From Cyphellophora europaea CBS 101466 (taxonomy: Eukaryota; Ascomycota; Eurotiomycetes; Chaetothyriales; Cyphellophoraceae), in assembly GCF_000365145.1 (NCBI RefSeq), contig NW_008481797.1:2728001-2792000 (forward strand): DNA of 64,000 nucleotides. Reading direction: 5' to 3'. Every line of letters starts with the position of its first letter. Within the stretch, counting starts at the first letter, position 1. The notes beneath the pieces were generated by a model. The model was given only the letters and a program-made list of their open reading frames with translations, was not told the DNA's origin and did no database searches. Position numbers and translations under genes: made by a program. Positions 1 to 11,378 of the stretch are shown here, one piece after another.

Positions 1-1769
1 GACAAAGTCCCGTGGTACAGGAAGCCCAACCTGCGAAATCTGTACCTGCTTCTTTTCCCCACCTGCATGGGCATCGAGATCACCAGCGGTTTCGATTCCC
101 AGATGATAAATGCCCTTCAAATTTCAGACCACTGGCAAGAATGTGAGTGATACCCTTTGCCCTGGACTGGAGTGCTTCACTGCTATGGGCCCTTTGCGCT
201 GACATTGACCAGACTTCAATCATCCGACGGGAGAGTGGCTTGGTTTCATCAACGCCGCCTATTCACTCGGTGCTATTCTGAGCTTGCCATTTGTTGGCAT
301 TTGCAACGACCGCTTTGGCCGTCGTTGGTCCATTTTCATCGGATCCTGGATCATGGTGGCAGGCGCAATCGTTCAATGCTTCGCTCAAAATGCCGGCAAC
401 TACATTTTCGCGCGTATCATGCTGGGATTCGGGATTCCCGTCTGTATCGTTGCGGCCTCTGCTCTTATCGGCGAACTTGGTTACCCCAAGGAGCGCCCGG
501 TCTTGACTTCACTTTTCAACGTGTCCTACTTTGTGGGCGAGCTTACCGCTGCGGGAATCTGTTTTGGCACAAACACCATTGCAAGCCACTGGTCCTGGAG
601 GCTTCCATCAATTCTTCAAGCGGCTCCGTCGCTACTTCAAATCAGCTTGGTCCTGCTGCTCCCGGAAAGTCCTCGTTGGTTGATCAGCAAGGACCGTCAT
701 GAAGAGGCCCACGAGATTCTCGTCAAGTACCATGCCGAAGGTGACCGCGATTCGGAGTTTGTTCGTGCCGAGATGGCGCAAATCCGATCCACTCTTCATA
801 TTGAGATGGAAGCATCCAAGAAGTCCTGGCTGGATCTGTTCCGCACTTCTGGTATGCGACGTCGTGTGATTCTCTCAACAGCACTTGGACTGTTCACCCA
901 GTGGTCCGGTAACACCCTCATCTCCTATTATCTCGGCACACTCTTGAAGATGGTTGGCTGGGAGCAAGCGACAGATATCCAGAAGGTCAATGTAGGCTTA
1001 TCTTCGTGGTCCCTGATTACTGCCGCCACAGCTGCGTTGCTGGTGACGCGATTCCGGCGCAGAGTCATGTACATGACTTGTGTCATCTCGTTGCTCTGTG
1101 TCTACATTGGCTGGACCGTCTGTATGGAGAGGACTATGACGAGTGACAAGGCTGGAAACATCAACGAATCATCTGGCATTGGAGTCATCTTCTTCATTTT
1201 TGCCTATAAGCCTGCTTATAATATCGGGTAAGTTGAGAAACTGCCAGGCTTATGGAATGCCAGTTCGCTAACATCTGCCAGCTACAATGCGCTTACATAT
1301 ACATACTTGGTTGAGCTATGGCCCTTCGCAGAGCGTTCTCGAGGTATTGCGTACTTCCAGGTAAGTAAAATCTGCAGCCACGATGCCAGCCTCTATGCCA
1401 TGATGATCTAACGTGTTCGTGTTCGCAGCTCTGGGGACGTCTGGCTGCCTTTTTCACCACTTTCATCAACCCCATCGGTCTGAAAAACATTGAGTGGCGC
1501 TGGCTCATTTTCTACTGCTGCTGGCTCGGCTTTGAAGTCGTCTTCGTCTACTTCATGTTCCCCGAGACCTTTGGGAGAACACTCGAAGAGCTTGCTTTCC
1601 GTAAGTCTGCTTGTCAACGAAACGAAGTAGTAGCTAATATTTTGCAGTCTTTGAAGACAAGGAAAAGGCCGACCGGGCTGTTGCTGCTGTGGAGAAGGCC
1701 AGGGCTGGAATTGACGACGACGAGAAGCGAGCAGAGACTGTGGTCGAGAATATTGACAACCGCGTCTAG
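1..1769 (+). CDS. MFS sugar (lactose permease-like) transporter, 5' truncated
   Basis: Plasma-membrane sugar:proton symporter of the fungal MFS sugar porter family; the exact sugar cannot be told. The reading frame is open from base 1, so the start codon lies outside the window. Exons are 1-142, 213-1227, 1282-1360, 1429-1600 and 1648-1769, all joined by GTRAGT-type donors and AG acceptors that keep phase. Family signatures are present: NDRFGRR in the loop after TM2, PESPRWL before the central loop and PETFGRTLEE after the last membrane span, followed by a charged cytosolic tail (DKEKADRAVAAVEKARAG). Similarity is strongest to lactose/galactose permease-type proteins, but hexose or other sugars are equally possible. 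No regulatory gene or sugar hydrolase lies beside it. Confidence 0.9.
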
Positions 1770-2222
1770 ATGGATTGGCCTGCTGCGGTTGCTACTCGAG
1801 AGCTTCTCAAACGTCAAGGAATGTTCTCTCATTCGTAAACGGTGCTGGTGCAAAGGATGCTACATCCTGACTACATAAATTGATCAATGCTCACGATTCA
1901 GTGCAGAACCTGCTGAAACTCAGTGGACACCTGAAACAAATCATTGAGATATCAACCAGGGCGAGTAGAACGAGAGGAGATCTCAAGGCGGCAGCCCCTG
2001 AGCAAGGCTGAGCTAGCCGGAAATAAGTTCGGCTGTCTCCGTAGATTTCCAAAGTGTCCAGACCAGCACCCGCTGCTCAGAGGCACTTTCGCATCCTCTT
2101 GTTCACGCGACAACTTGCTCGAAGTGCAATCACTCATCTTTGTTTACTAAGTCGCCTCATACCTTCGGAGGCCTGTACCTGTCCGGACGCTTCAGGAGTA
2201 TTCCTCCCACACCGCACTAACT
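1770..2222. other. Intergenic, transporter to Sec61 beta
   Basis: I see no coding sequence. It should hold the transporter 3' UTR and the promoter and leader of the Sec61 beta gene, both on the plus strand. Confidence 0.5.
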
Positions 2223-2763
2223 ATGGTAAATACCTCGACAACCGGACCTCCTTGTGCCCATAATGTTTGCACGAAAGTTATCTCGAGCGCACACCCTTTT
2301 GACCTCGCAAACTGCTCAGAGAAACATTGCTGATCAGGAAATTCGCAGGCTTCCGCCCGCCCCTCGTCTCCCCTGACCTCGGGTCCCGAATCCGGCCCCG
2401 ACTCTTCAGGTCCCGCCGCAAAGTCCAGCGCTACCTCGATCGCCCGTGCCGGCTCCCCTCCCGGAGGTCCTCGCTCTGCTATCCGACGACGTGCTGCCGC
2501 AGACCACAAAGAGTCGGTCAAGAATGCGCGGCCCTCAAGCACACGAGCAGCTGGCGCAGGTGGCAGCTCAGGAACCATGCTGAGACTGTACACTGACGAG
2601 AGCCCGGGTCTCAAAGTCGACCCTATGGTCATCCTGTTCTTGAGCCTGGGCTTCATCTTCAGCGTGGTGGCATTACACTGTAAGTGATACTTGAGCTGCA
2701 ATGGAGGTTCTGGTGCTAACTACGAGGGCAGTAATTGCGAAGGTCACCAAGCGATTCTCATAA
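2223..2763 (+). CDS. SBH1: Sec61 beta subunit of the ER translocon
   Basis: Small tail-anchored subunit of the heterotrimeric Sec61 channel that moves nascent proteins into the ER. My model is exons 2223-2225, 2349-2679 and 2732-2763, giving 121 residues. The first coding exon is just ATG: the next base starts a GTAAAT donor, and the frame of exon 2 meets a stop at 2331, so it must be entered by splicing. The acceptor GCAG at 2345-2348 gives MASARPSSP, and a branch-like TGCTGAT sits at 2328-2334. The N-terminal half is Ser/Pro/Gly-rich and cytosolic. Then come the conserved RLYTDESPGLKVDP and one hydrophobic span (MVILFLSLGFIFSVVALHLI) ending AKVTKRFS, as in the family. Confidence 0.9.
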
Positions 2764-3605
2764 GCATTTGGGCGGTACAAAAGTCTAGAGAGCTAAAAGT
2801 GACTGTTCTTCAGGGGCGGTGTGTACCCATATATGTCTCCGGATTCCCATTAAACCCGATCGCCGTGTGGGAGCTATCGATGAGAACTCAGAGGTCGTTG
2901 CGAGATTTTGGAGCCTCAAGAAAGCAATGAAGCCAACTCGGTGTGCGAGCGGGACATCAACCAAGAACCGCGAAATAACAAGAATCGATCTCGCACCACC
3001 GTTTCTAGGACGCGGAGTTGTCTGCCGAGCTATTTTCAATCCTTTCCTACTCTTTGCAGACACCTTGGCCAGTTCAGAGGTTGTGGTATGGTTCGGAACG
3101 CAGACTCTTTGATAAGCAGCATTGTATATGTATCTATCTTCGCAACGTGTGAATTCTGGCGCGAGCTGGAGAACTAGAGGCGAAATCTCCGTGACTTCAG
3201 AAGATGTCCCATGCGCCACTCGCCGGTTTCGTGACTGCTGAGATCGACCCTCGAAAGCCGTAGAGCGTCAGACGACGTACTACTATTCTGAGAGCTGCCC
3301 ACATATCAACAGGGCCTACGACTGATGGCCCCCTGCTGCCTCTCCAACGGCCAGCCTGTGGGGGTGGGGTATGCGGCGGGTGCGGCGGGTGACGTTCGCT
3401 CGTGCCACTGCGCGATTCAACCGCACGCGCATGTGCCTTTTTGCCTCATCATAACTCACACGACGCTGCCTGCCGCGACACTGACCCTCTGATCCCATTT
3501 GTATGACCCGAGATAGCCGCCACCGCTCTGCTTCTTCTTTGCTGCTGCGCCCACCACCTTGGTACCGCGGTGCCCCTCCACCTCAGCAGTCCGCCATTCA
3601 CGGTC
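2764..3605. other. Intergenic, Sec61 beta to sds22
   Basis: There are overlapping short open frames on both strands, none with a recognisable domain or a good splice model. The last 250 bases before 3606 are pyrimidine-rich, as expected for the sds22 leader. Confidence 0.5.
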
Positions 3606-4785
3606 ATGTCTGAAGCCGAGCCTCCCACAAACGGCGTCAAGATTGATGATGAGTCGCTACCCAAGCAGACAGAATCTCAAGACGATCCACATACGTTGAC
3701 CAACAGTCAGGGCTGGGACGGCAAACTGAGGATGACCCCCAAGAGCGCGACCCTGACGAACCCTGAGGCTCTCTCCGACCCAGAGTATTCGGATCCGGAA
3801 GCGCCTCCGGTAGAGCAGATTGACGCAGACGAGGATCTACTTGACGATGTCGTGGAGGACACCAAAGACATCGATCTGGTGCACTGTCGCATCTCATCAG
3901 TCCCGGCTCTCCGGCTAGAACGCTTCCCGAACGTGGAGAGGATATGCTTGCGACAGAATGCTATTGTCTCCGTGGAGTTTCCTCCCTCATTTGGGGAGTC
4001 TCTGGATGAGATTGACCTCTATGACAACCTCATCTCCCACATTCGAGGCTTCGAGAACATGAAGAATCTCACCATTCTTGATCTATCATTCAACAAGATC
4101 AAGCACATCAAAAATGTTAACCATCTTGTTAAGCTCAAGCAACTTTTCTTCGTGCAGAACCGCGTCTCCAAGATTGAGAACTTAGACGGGCTCTCAAATG
4201 TCACCATGATCGAGCTGGCCGCCAACCGCATACGCGAAATCGAGAACTTGGACCCTCTAACCTCGTTACAAGAGCTTTGGCTAGGCAAAAATAAGATCAC
4301 CGAGATCAAGAATCTTTCCACTCTTACTAACCTACGGGTTCTGGACCTGAAGTCCAACCGGCTCACGTCCATCTCCGGTTTGGAAACTCTTGTCAACCTC
4401 GAGGAGCTCTACGTCTCGCACAACGCCATCACAGCCATCTCCGGCTTGGAGAGCAATAAGAAACTGCGTGTCCTTGACATCTCCAATAATCGAATCACGC
4501 ATCTCGAGAATATGACTCATTTGGCTGAGCTTGAAGACTTCTGGGCAAGCGCCAATGGCCTCTCGGACTTCAGGGAGGTGGAGCGAGAGTTGAAAGACAA
4601 AGAAAATCTAGAGACAGTCTACTTCGAGGCAAATCCACTACAGTTGCAGGGGCCTGCTGTGTACAGAAACAAAGTCCGACTCATACTGCCGCAAGTCAAG
4701 CAAATCGACGCCAGTAAGTGTGCCCGCTCGAGTTAGGGCCACACGATTACTAACATCTACTGTAGCTTTTGTCAAAGTCACATAG
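3606..4785 (+). CDS. sds22: Protein phosphatase 1 regulatory subunit Sds22 (LRR protein)
   Basis: Leucine-rich-repeat regulator that binds the PP1 catalytic subunit and helps its assembly and nuclear role at mitosis. Exon 1 is 3606-4713 and exon 2 is 4766-4785, giving 375 residues. The start is the first ATG in frame (MSEAEPPTNG); the frame is open upstream but without another ATG. After an acidic N-terminus, about eleven 22-residue SDS22-type repeats run from about residue 95 to 330 (pattern LxxLxxLxLxxNxIxxIxxL). An LRR cap (DFREVERELKDKENLETVYFEANPLQ) follows. The small last exon adds the conserved end DATFVKVT. Length and ending match fungal Sds22 well. Confidence 0.95.
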
Positions 4786-5670
4786 TAACTCTCCGTCCTC
4801 GCGAATACAACTCCAACGGGCGCAATGGGCAACGGCATCGATTGTCGGGTCGCGACGCTTCGATCGGCTACCAAGGCCAGCTATAGGGCCCGGAAGCCAA
4901 ATCAGAGGACAACCATGAATAGCGGTATTTATGCTTGCTGATATTCGAGCCGGAAGTTTGCAGCTGGTGTAAACCTGGGCGGCTTGATGGATGCATGAGA
5001 ATGTCCGTCCACATCCAGTGAGCATACCACCCGCAGAGCCTCAAGCACCCGGGCATGGAGGTCGTAACATGCCGGAAAGCTACTGGACAAAGAACTACTT
5101 TTGCTTTCAGCGATCGTATCTGGCGAATAGTACAGTGCAGTAAGCTCTCGAACGAGAAGCGGCGAGAATGCCGTCTGGGTGTGGACGTATGGATCGTCTG
5201 TAGTAGCCGACCTAAAAGAATACTCTAAGCACATCGCAAGAGACTGCAAGCCGACGACGAACGAACCCGCGCTGTTCTGCGTCTGACGACAAAAAGTGCT
5301 TGCGTCTACTTTCCCACGCCAGTTGAGGTAGAATTCGACTTAAACAAGAAAAAAGCGTCTGCGTTGAATATGGATGGTAGTCTGACACTGTTGCCTACTC
5401 CCTCCATCCCGCCCCGACTTATCATGCCAAGTGGTTTGTTGGATTCCATCCCACTATCAATCTCATAGTCCTCTTACTCCTTGGAAAACGCCCTGACGCC
5501 TCGAACGACATTGACATTCGCATTCCGTTTCGCTCGTCTTTGTGATCTCACTTTTCCCACATCCGCAATGCAACGGTCTTTCGCGTGAGGTTGGCGATCG
5601 CGCATCGCCCGGCTGCGCGAGAAAGTTTGCAGGATCATGCCGCGCCGCCGCAACGGCCACGGTTGACATT
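4786..5670. other. Intergenic between convergent sds22 and fibrillarin
   Basis: This is 3' flanking sequence of two convergent genes. I find no supported gene; the short frames here lack ATG-led exons with sensible splice sites. Confidence 0.5.
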
Positions 5671-6910
5671 TTATTGTGCGGATCGCTTGTAGAGACCAGC
5701 TACGATGCAGTGGTCACGCTCGAAAGGCTCTGTAGTGATTCATTGTCAGCAAACATAAAGGGGGAGCTAAAAAAATTCGGATGTCAGGGTAGGTAGGCAC
5801 TCACCCAACGTCAGCTGCTCCTTTGGCTTGATGCGCTCCTCACGCATCTTCTTGACCTCGTTCGCGAAGACAACCTCGGGTTTCGCCGTGCTGTCGATAC
5901 AGTTGGCCTTGATGGAGACGACGACGCCGCCGTCGACCTTGAGGAACAGATGGGCGTTGAGGCCGACGATTCTGGCCTGGTCGGGCTGCGCCACGTCGGC
6001 GAAAATGACGTCCACCATACCGACCAGCATGCGGTAGCGTAGCGGGTGGCGGGCGTCCTCGATGATGGGAATGACGTTGGTGCGGTGCGTGGCCATGGTG
6101 ATGAGGTCGCGGCCGGAGCGGTGCGAGAACTCGACGGCGTAGACGCGGCCTTCTGGGCCGACGATGTCGGCGACGTGGGACACGGAGGTGCCGCTGGCGG
6201 CTCCTAGGTAAAGGACGCTGGCGCCGGGCTTGATGAAGATGTCGTCGAGACCGCCCAGGATGCCGGCCGCCAGCTTGCTGCGGAACGGGTTCCAGACGCG
6301 GTATTCGGTCTTGGTGGGGCCGGAGGACTCGTCGTCGGTGCTTTTGGAGGGAGCATCGACCGACACGCGCTTCTCGCCGTACACTGACTCGCCGGGGGTT
6401 AGGTTCTTGGTCACGAGAAGATCTTCCTTGCCGCCGCGAGCGACGAAGACGCCGGCATGTCGGTGGGGTTCCTGCAAAGAAATTGGTTAAACAGGGGTGC
6501 TCCTTTTGTAGCTGGGTCAAGGGTAGCCGTCGGCCTGCTGCCGATTCGCAACATGGGCTGTAGATGGGAGCACATACGATGATGACCTTCGCGCCACCCT
6601 TCGCTCCACCTCCACCTCGGGGGGCACCTCTGCCACGGGGAGCACCTCTTCCACCTCTTGGTGCGCCTCGTCCACCCCCTCGACCTCCGCCTCGTCCACC
6701 TCGATCGCCGAAGCCGCCTGCGGTTGAATATTAGCGCACATTGCCCGCACACATTGCTGGACCCTTGTTCGCGCTGCGCTAACAGCACGAGTCGCAGTCG
6801 AAGACTCCAGATCTTCACATACCTCTTCCACCACCTCGGCCACCTCTCATCGGTGCTCCTCTACCGCCGCCGCGGCCACCACCTCGTCCCCCACGATCGC
6901 CGAAGGCCAT
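5671..6910 (-). CDS. NOP1: Fibrillarin, snoRNP 2'-O-methyltransferase
   Basis: Catalytic subunit of box C/D snoRNPs: it methylates ribose 2'-OH groups of pre-rRNA in the nucleolus, using S-adenosylmethionine. Exons on the minus strand are 6910-6823, 6717-6578, 6471-5805 and 5729-5671, giving 317 residues, the normal length. Residues 1 to about 72 form the glycine/arginine-rich GAR domain (repeated GGRGGGRG). The methyltransferase fold starts at EPHRHAGVF (about residue 77). The SAM-binding loop VLYLGAASGTSVSH lies near 162, and ADVAQPDQARI and the lysine in VSIKANCID follow. The short last exon completes EQLTLEPFERDHCIVAGLYKR. The first two exons both encode a GDRGGRGGGRG repeat, so exon 2 may have arisen by internal duplication of the GAR segment. 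Confidence 0.95.
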
Positions 6911-7322
6911 TTTTATGCGCAACTCTTTCGATTTCTCCGTAAAGGATTTTCAAAGGACTCAAAAGTGTGAGTAGTCGTCGCGAAGCCGGTCTGTACAGAT
7001 TTGGGGCCTGTATCAAGAAGGCCGAGTGGTGCCTTGAAGAAATTCCAGTGACTTTGCGACTTTGCCTTCCGGCGACTGGAATTTTTGGGCTTTGCATGCA
7101 GCTTTTTGGAGCTGTAGCGCTTGTCTCGATAAGGCTAGAGGCCGCTCGTGGACTTGGCGTTGTACGGCGGCGGGGGCGGCATCTAGTGCAAAACGGCCAC
7201 GGTGAAAGTCAATGCTACAACGGACTTGCATCGAGCTCTTCGGTCACACTCTAGTACTGTAAGGTTTGTGTTGAAATGTACATGGGCTCAGCTGGTATCA
7301 CTCCTAACTTGACCGCCGTCCC
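6911..7322. other. Intergenic upstream of fibrillarin
   Basis: This should be the fibrillarin promoter plus the 3' flank of the next minus-strand gene. No coding sequence is supported. Confidence 0.5.
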
Positions 7323-8177
7323 CTAACCTCCATTCACTTCGTCAGATTGCTCATCCGGAAACACGCTTCCCCACACCTCTCCCATCGCATACCCCTGGTC
7401 AGCCAGCGCTTCCCAATACTCGGCATCGTACTCCTCAGCCTCCTCGCCCACCGTTGGCACAAGGTCCTCCGGATATGTCACCTTCCCCTTCTTGAACGAC
7501 ATGCCTCCCCGCAAAGCCAACGCGCCCAGCATCGACAGGTCTGTCCCGGCCTCAGCAAAGCTGGCTTGCTCAACGCACGCCCTCCATACACCCCACACAG
7601 TGGTCTGCCACTCGTCTGGAATCTGGTTGATGGACGGAGCGGGGTCCTGGAACAGGTTCAGCGCCGCGATGTCTTTGCGTCGCAGGATCTTGAGTGGCAT
7701 GTTGTCGACGAGGGACTCGAGGGAGCGGGCGTCCGCGACCAAGTGATCGCTGCTACCGCGACGCGTGATTTTGTCGGCGAGATGCACGGCGCCGGACATG
7801 GTGATGCTATCGCAGCATCCTCCTGTGACAGCACAGTCGTATGTCTGAGGTGGCTCGTCGATTGGCGTGTTACTGTCGCGGCTGTGGCTGGCGGTCTCCA
7901 TGGCCTTGCCGTCACTTGAGGTATGTGTCTGCTCCGTTCCCCGTTCCTTGCCCCGCGATATGAGTTGGTTCGCCACCTTCCGCGCGTCGGGGCTGCTTCT
8001 GAGCATAGCGATCACGCGACAGACATTGCTCGTATCCTTCTTCTTATTCTGGTGTTCGAGCAGCACCAAGGCGGCGTGGATCTCAAACTCCGTTGCTCTT
8101 GCGATCACATTATCGAGGCCCGTAGCGAGCATGGCTTGAGCCTGGAGTTGTAAGAGGGATATGTTCTCGCCTCCCAT
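7323..8177 (-). CDS. Hypothetical protein, 284 aa, unrecognised
   Basis: A single uninterrupted frame from ATG at 8177 (MGGENISLLQLQAQ). I do not recognise the family. The first 80 residues look like an alpha-helical, folded segment (TEFEIHAALVLLEHQNKKK, then CRVIAMLRSSPDARKVANQLI). A polar, probably disordered linker covers about 81-115, with two close cysteines in VTGGCCDS. The C-terminal 130 residues are again helical with several Trp (DEWQTTVWGVWRACVEQ) and end in an acidic stretch (GEEAEEYDAEYWEALADQ). No signal peptide or membrane span is seen. Codon use resembles the neighbours. It sits tail-to-head behind fibrillarin on the same strand; with 400 bases between them, linked transcription is not implied. 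Confidence 0.6.
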   Translation of the reverse strand: MGGENISLLQLQAQAMLATGLDNVIARATEFEIHAALVLLEHQNKKKDTSNVCRVIAMLRSSPDARKVANQLISRGKERGTEQTHTSSDGKAMETASHSRDSNTPIDEPPQTYDCAVTGGCCDSITMSGAVHLADKITRRGSSDHLVADARSLESLVDNMPLKILRRKDIAALNLFQDPAPSINQIPDEWQTTVWGVWRACVEQASFAEAGTDLSMLGALALRGGMSFKKGKVTYPEDLVPTVGEEAEEYDAEYWEALADQGYAMGEVWGSVFPDEQSDEVNGG

Positions 8178-8934
8178 TTTTTGGGTTCGTGCATTTCAGG
8201 TGGTTGATATCAGTCGACGTTTGCGGTTGACGGAACAAACAATTCCGTCGGCAGGTGTAGGTTCTAGGCTCGGTGGGTTTGTTTGTGCCTGATCAGCTTT
8301 GTCCCAAAAGTTCTGTGCGAGAAACGCCGAACAAAGGCGAACGAAACATGTTTAGGGACAATTTGTGCTAAATCGAAGGAACTGTCTTGTTCGATGTCGT
8401 CTGCGGCTACTACTCAATCTATCGTCGACGTAGAAATGGCCACTGATGCTGCTGGTAAATAGGCAAGGTGGTGGAATGAGATAAACTGTATGTTGGCTGT
8501 TCAGCATGCTGTCTTCTACAACATCGCGACCCTGCGATATATCTTGAAAAGTCCAAGGAACTGACGATCACCTTGGTGATACCCCAGGTTCAGGATTGAG
8601 ACCTCTGTTGATTCCTACAGCGGCACTCTACGAGCCAGTGAGCGACTGCGGCTCTCAACCTTCGCGCAGCCACTGCACATATGGTGCCACCGATTAGCCT
8701 GCTCGGGCTCGGGCTGCCAATTCTTTTTTCCACTGCCGCGTTCAGTATACTTCAGTGACCAAAGTGAGACGAGCCCTCTATGACCACGCATTGACTCCCT
8801 CTCGCTATGATAGTAGCCGTTTTCGGTGCCTATCCAGTCAGAATCGGCACAATGCCACAGATCTGATGTACCTAGGTAACAAAGGAGGATGGCAACACCG
8901 CAACCGCAGCCCCAAGGCACAGACCTTTCCTCGC
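8178..8934. other. Intergenic, no supported gene
   Basis: Short open frames only. The 3' flank of the monooxygenase occupies the right end. Confidence 0.5.
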
Positions 8935-10663
8935 TCAGAGCTTCGACGCCATGACCTCATTCCCAGCAGGGTGAAAATATCCATAGAAACGCTCCCACTC
9001 GCGATCGGTGACGCCCGTCGTCGCATTGTAGGGCTCATGCTTCTTCAAGTAAGCCTCAACGGCCTTCTCAGCATCCGCCTCAGCGTCGTACCCGAAGATA
9101 CTGAGCGCTGTGAAAGGGTCCGAGTATAGGTTCGGGCTGCGGACGAGCTGCTCGCCCCTCAGCTCCGGCTCCATGGCCTTGTCGCGGGCTTGCTGAGCGG
9201 GGCCGTCTTCCATCATCCAGATGGAGCCGTTGATGAAGGAGACCTGCTGCTTGTTGTAGGCTAGTGGCATCCGGGTCTTCTCGTAGATCTCGATTGCTTG
9301 TGCTAACGTCAGAGTCCCGTCAGCCACGCGTTTCAGGGTGAGCGCGAGGAAAGCGCCGTCTTCCATGGATGTCGCGGCGCCTTGAGCCATGTGGTTGACC
9401 ATCGAGTGTGCGGCGTCGCCCTACATAAGACGAAGTGAGTTAGCTTATCTCCAAACGGATAAGTGAAGAGAGCTTGGCCGTTGAACGTAGCCAGATGACA
9501 AGCTGGATGGGGCCTCATATTGACGGTTCGGACCCCTTTGGCGGCCCTCGGACATCTCAATGTCTCCCGTAATGCTAAAACTCAGTAGAGTAGAGACAGC
9601 TCACTGCAGAAGTGTCAGTATAGCTTCGGATTGCGCAAGGACTTTCTACAGGAAGCGGTGCGTTATTGGTCGCCAACAACCCTTTGAACGTCCCGACTCG
9701 GGGTTATCAAGGTTCTTACCCATCAGCACGATATTCTTCTGTGGCGTGGACCACGTATCTAGAGGGCCAGTGACGAGCAGAGGCCACCTTCGTGTCGTTG
9801 GCACCATGTCCAGGACTCTCTTGATTCGTGGGTCGAAATCCTGATAGACGGTACGAAACTCGTCCATGTCCACATCCTCCACATCTTCGACATAGTTGGG
9901 CCTGTGATGTGAGACCACCATGTTAAAGTCTTTCCCGTTTGAGATCGGATAGGAGATAATGTAGGCCCCTGGGCTCATCCATATGTCCATCTGCACCTTC
10001 GCCACCAATTCCTTCGCAACCGGATCCTTGGCAACCTCCTCAGTGGGAACGATGGCGCGATACGCGCAGTTCTTGGTCGGAGGCCTAGGTTTGACGTGTG
10101 GCAGAATGGTGCTCCGCACCACGGATCTCAACCCGTCGGCACCGATGAGCAGGTCGAATGTCCATTCCTTTCCTTGTGCAGTCGTGACCTGTACTTGTTT
10201 CGAGGACAGCCAGTCAATCTTGACCACGCGCGAGTCAATACAGATCTCGGCGCCATGGTCCTTCGCGCTTTCTGCGAGACCGCTGTGGAGATGCATGCGG
10301 TGGACGCACCACCATGGCACGCCGCACATATTGCGCCGTATATTAGGCACCGTCCGGGCATAGCCAACCTTGGTCCCATCCTTTCTTCGTAGGTATACCT
10401 CCTCGAACTCGACTAGGTTGGCGCCGATATATTTGTCCGTTCCCCATCTCATCAGCAGGCGGGCGACATTTGGTGTCATCTGCCGTCGTCAACGACAAGT
10501 TCTTGGGCAGAAGGCACGCCCTTACCTGTATGCCGGCCCCTATCTCACCTAGCTCCGCCGCTGCCTCGAGTACGGTGACCTTGCAGCCGGCGCGCCGGAT
10601 GGCGATGGCAGCCGCTAGACCGCCAATGCCTCCCCCACAGATACCTACATGAAGCTCCGGCAT
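8935..10663 (-). CDS. FAD-dependent monooxygenase (salicylate hydroxylase-like) with SKL terminus
   Basis: Flavoprotein aromatic hydroxylase type: it would use NAD(P)H and O2 to hydroxylate a small, often phenolic, substrate that is not predictable here. Exon 1 is 10663-10527 and exon 2 is 10479-9720; the last coding block is 9423-8935. The N-terminus has the FAD dinucleotide fold (GICGGGIGGLAAAIAIRRAG, then LEAAAELGEIGAGIQMTPN). Exon 2 has the family DG motif (LLIGADGLRSVVRSTI) and an Arg-rich active-site region. The last block has the conserved GDAAHSMVNHMAQGAA flavin-binding segment. The join between 9720 and 9423 is not phase-compatible with canonical GT-AG sites (see findings), so the gene may be mis-sequenced, decayed or non-canonically spliced. 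The last three residues are SKL, a perfect PTS1 peroxisomal import signal. Confidence 0.75.
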
Positions 10664-11378
10664 GGTTGACACTGTATAGAAAGCTGGGCGTCGACAAGGC
10701 TGAGAACAGCGCACCGGCAAAGTAGGAATACGAGATGTGCTACGAGGGTTCAAGCCGGTAACACGTAACAAAATGCTCTGACGGAAGCTTGCGGGCACGC
10801 ACCGAAAAGCTTGCCGCGAGACCGTAGCACCACATCCTCAACATAGACTCTCTAGGTGGCACTGTAGAAGGCGGCACGGAAAGCATAGCCGAGGTAAGCG
10901 GAGGAGGGGGTCTTCGCATAGTTACTAGAGTTAGTGGTACATGGCCTTTCTCCGCGGCCAGTTCCCATCTGTAGATTCACAGCAGTGAGGGGTGAGGAGC
11001 AAATGGATCGAGGTCAGTCGGTGATGCAAGTGCATTCGTCGGATGTTCGAAGCAACTTCCCAGTGTGATTATTGGCTCTGTCAGCTTCGTTCATCAGCAT
11101 GCGCGAAGGAGCAGCACGGGTCGAGATCTTCAGCACCGGACGAATCGTCTGCATAACGAATTCGGCAAACGACCAAATCGTTGATAACACCAATCTCGAG
11201 ATTCATACAGTGGATAGCAGCCTCTGAGACTGTGGTAGCAACAAGGCGACTCGGTTGTGTTATTGCCTCGTTGCCCAGCATCTGTGACGTCACCAACAGC
11301 AGTGGTGAATCAAAGCATATGGTCGCTGTTAACGGCATCCTCGCTGTCATAACATATCCTTGAGATTCCAAACACCTC
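10664..11378. other. Divergent intergenic, monooxygenase / DUF2237
   Basis: Promoter region between a minus-strand and a plus-strand gene. No coding exon is supported. Confidence 0.5.

Noticed and set aside
5840..6520. Arg/Pro-rich protein on the minus strand overlapping fibrillarin
   Set aside because: It is the shifted frame of the fibrillarin coding exon; the composition is a by-product.
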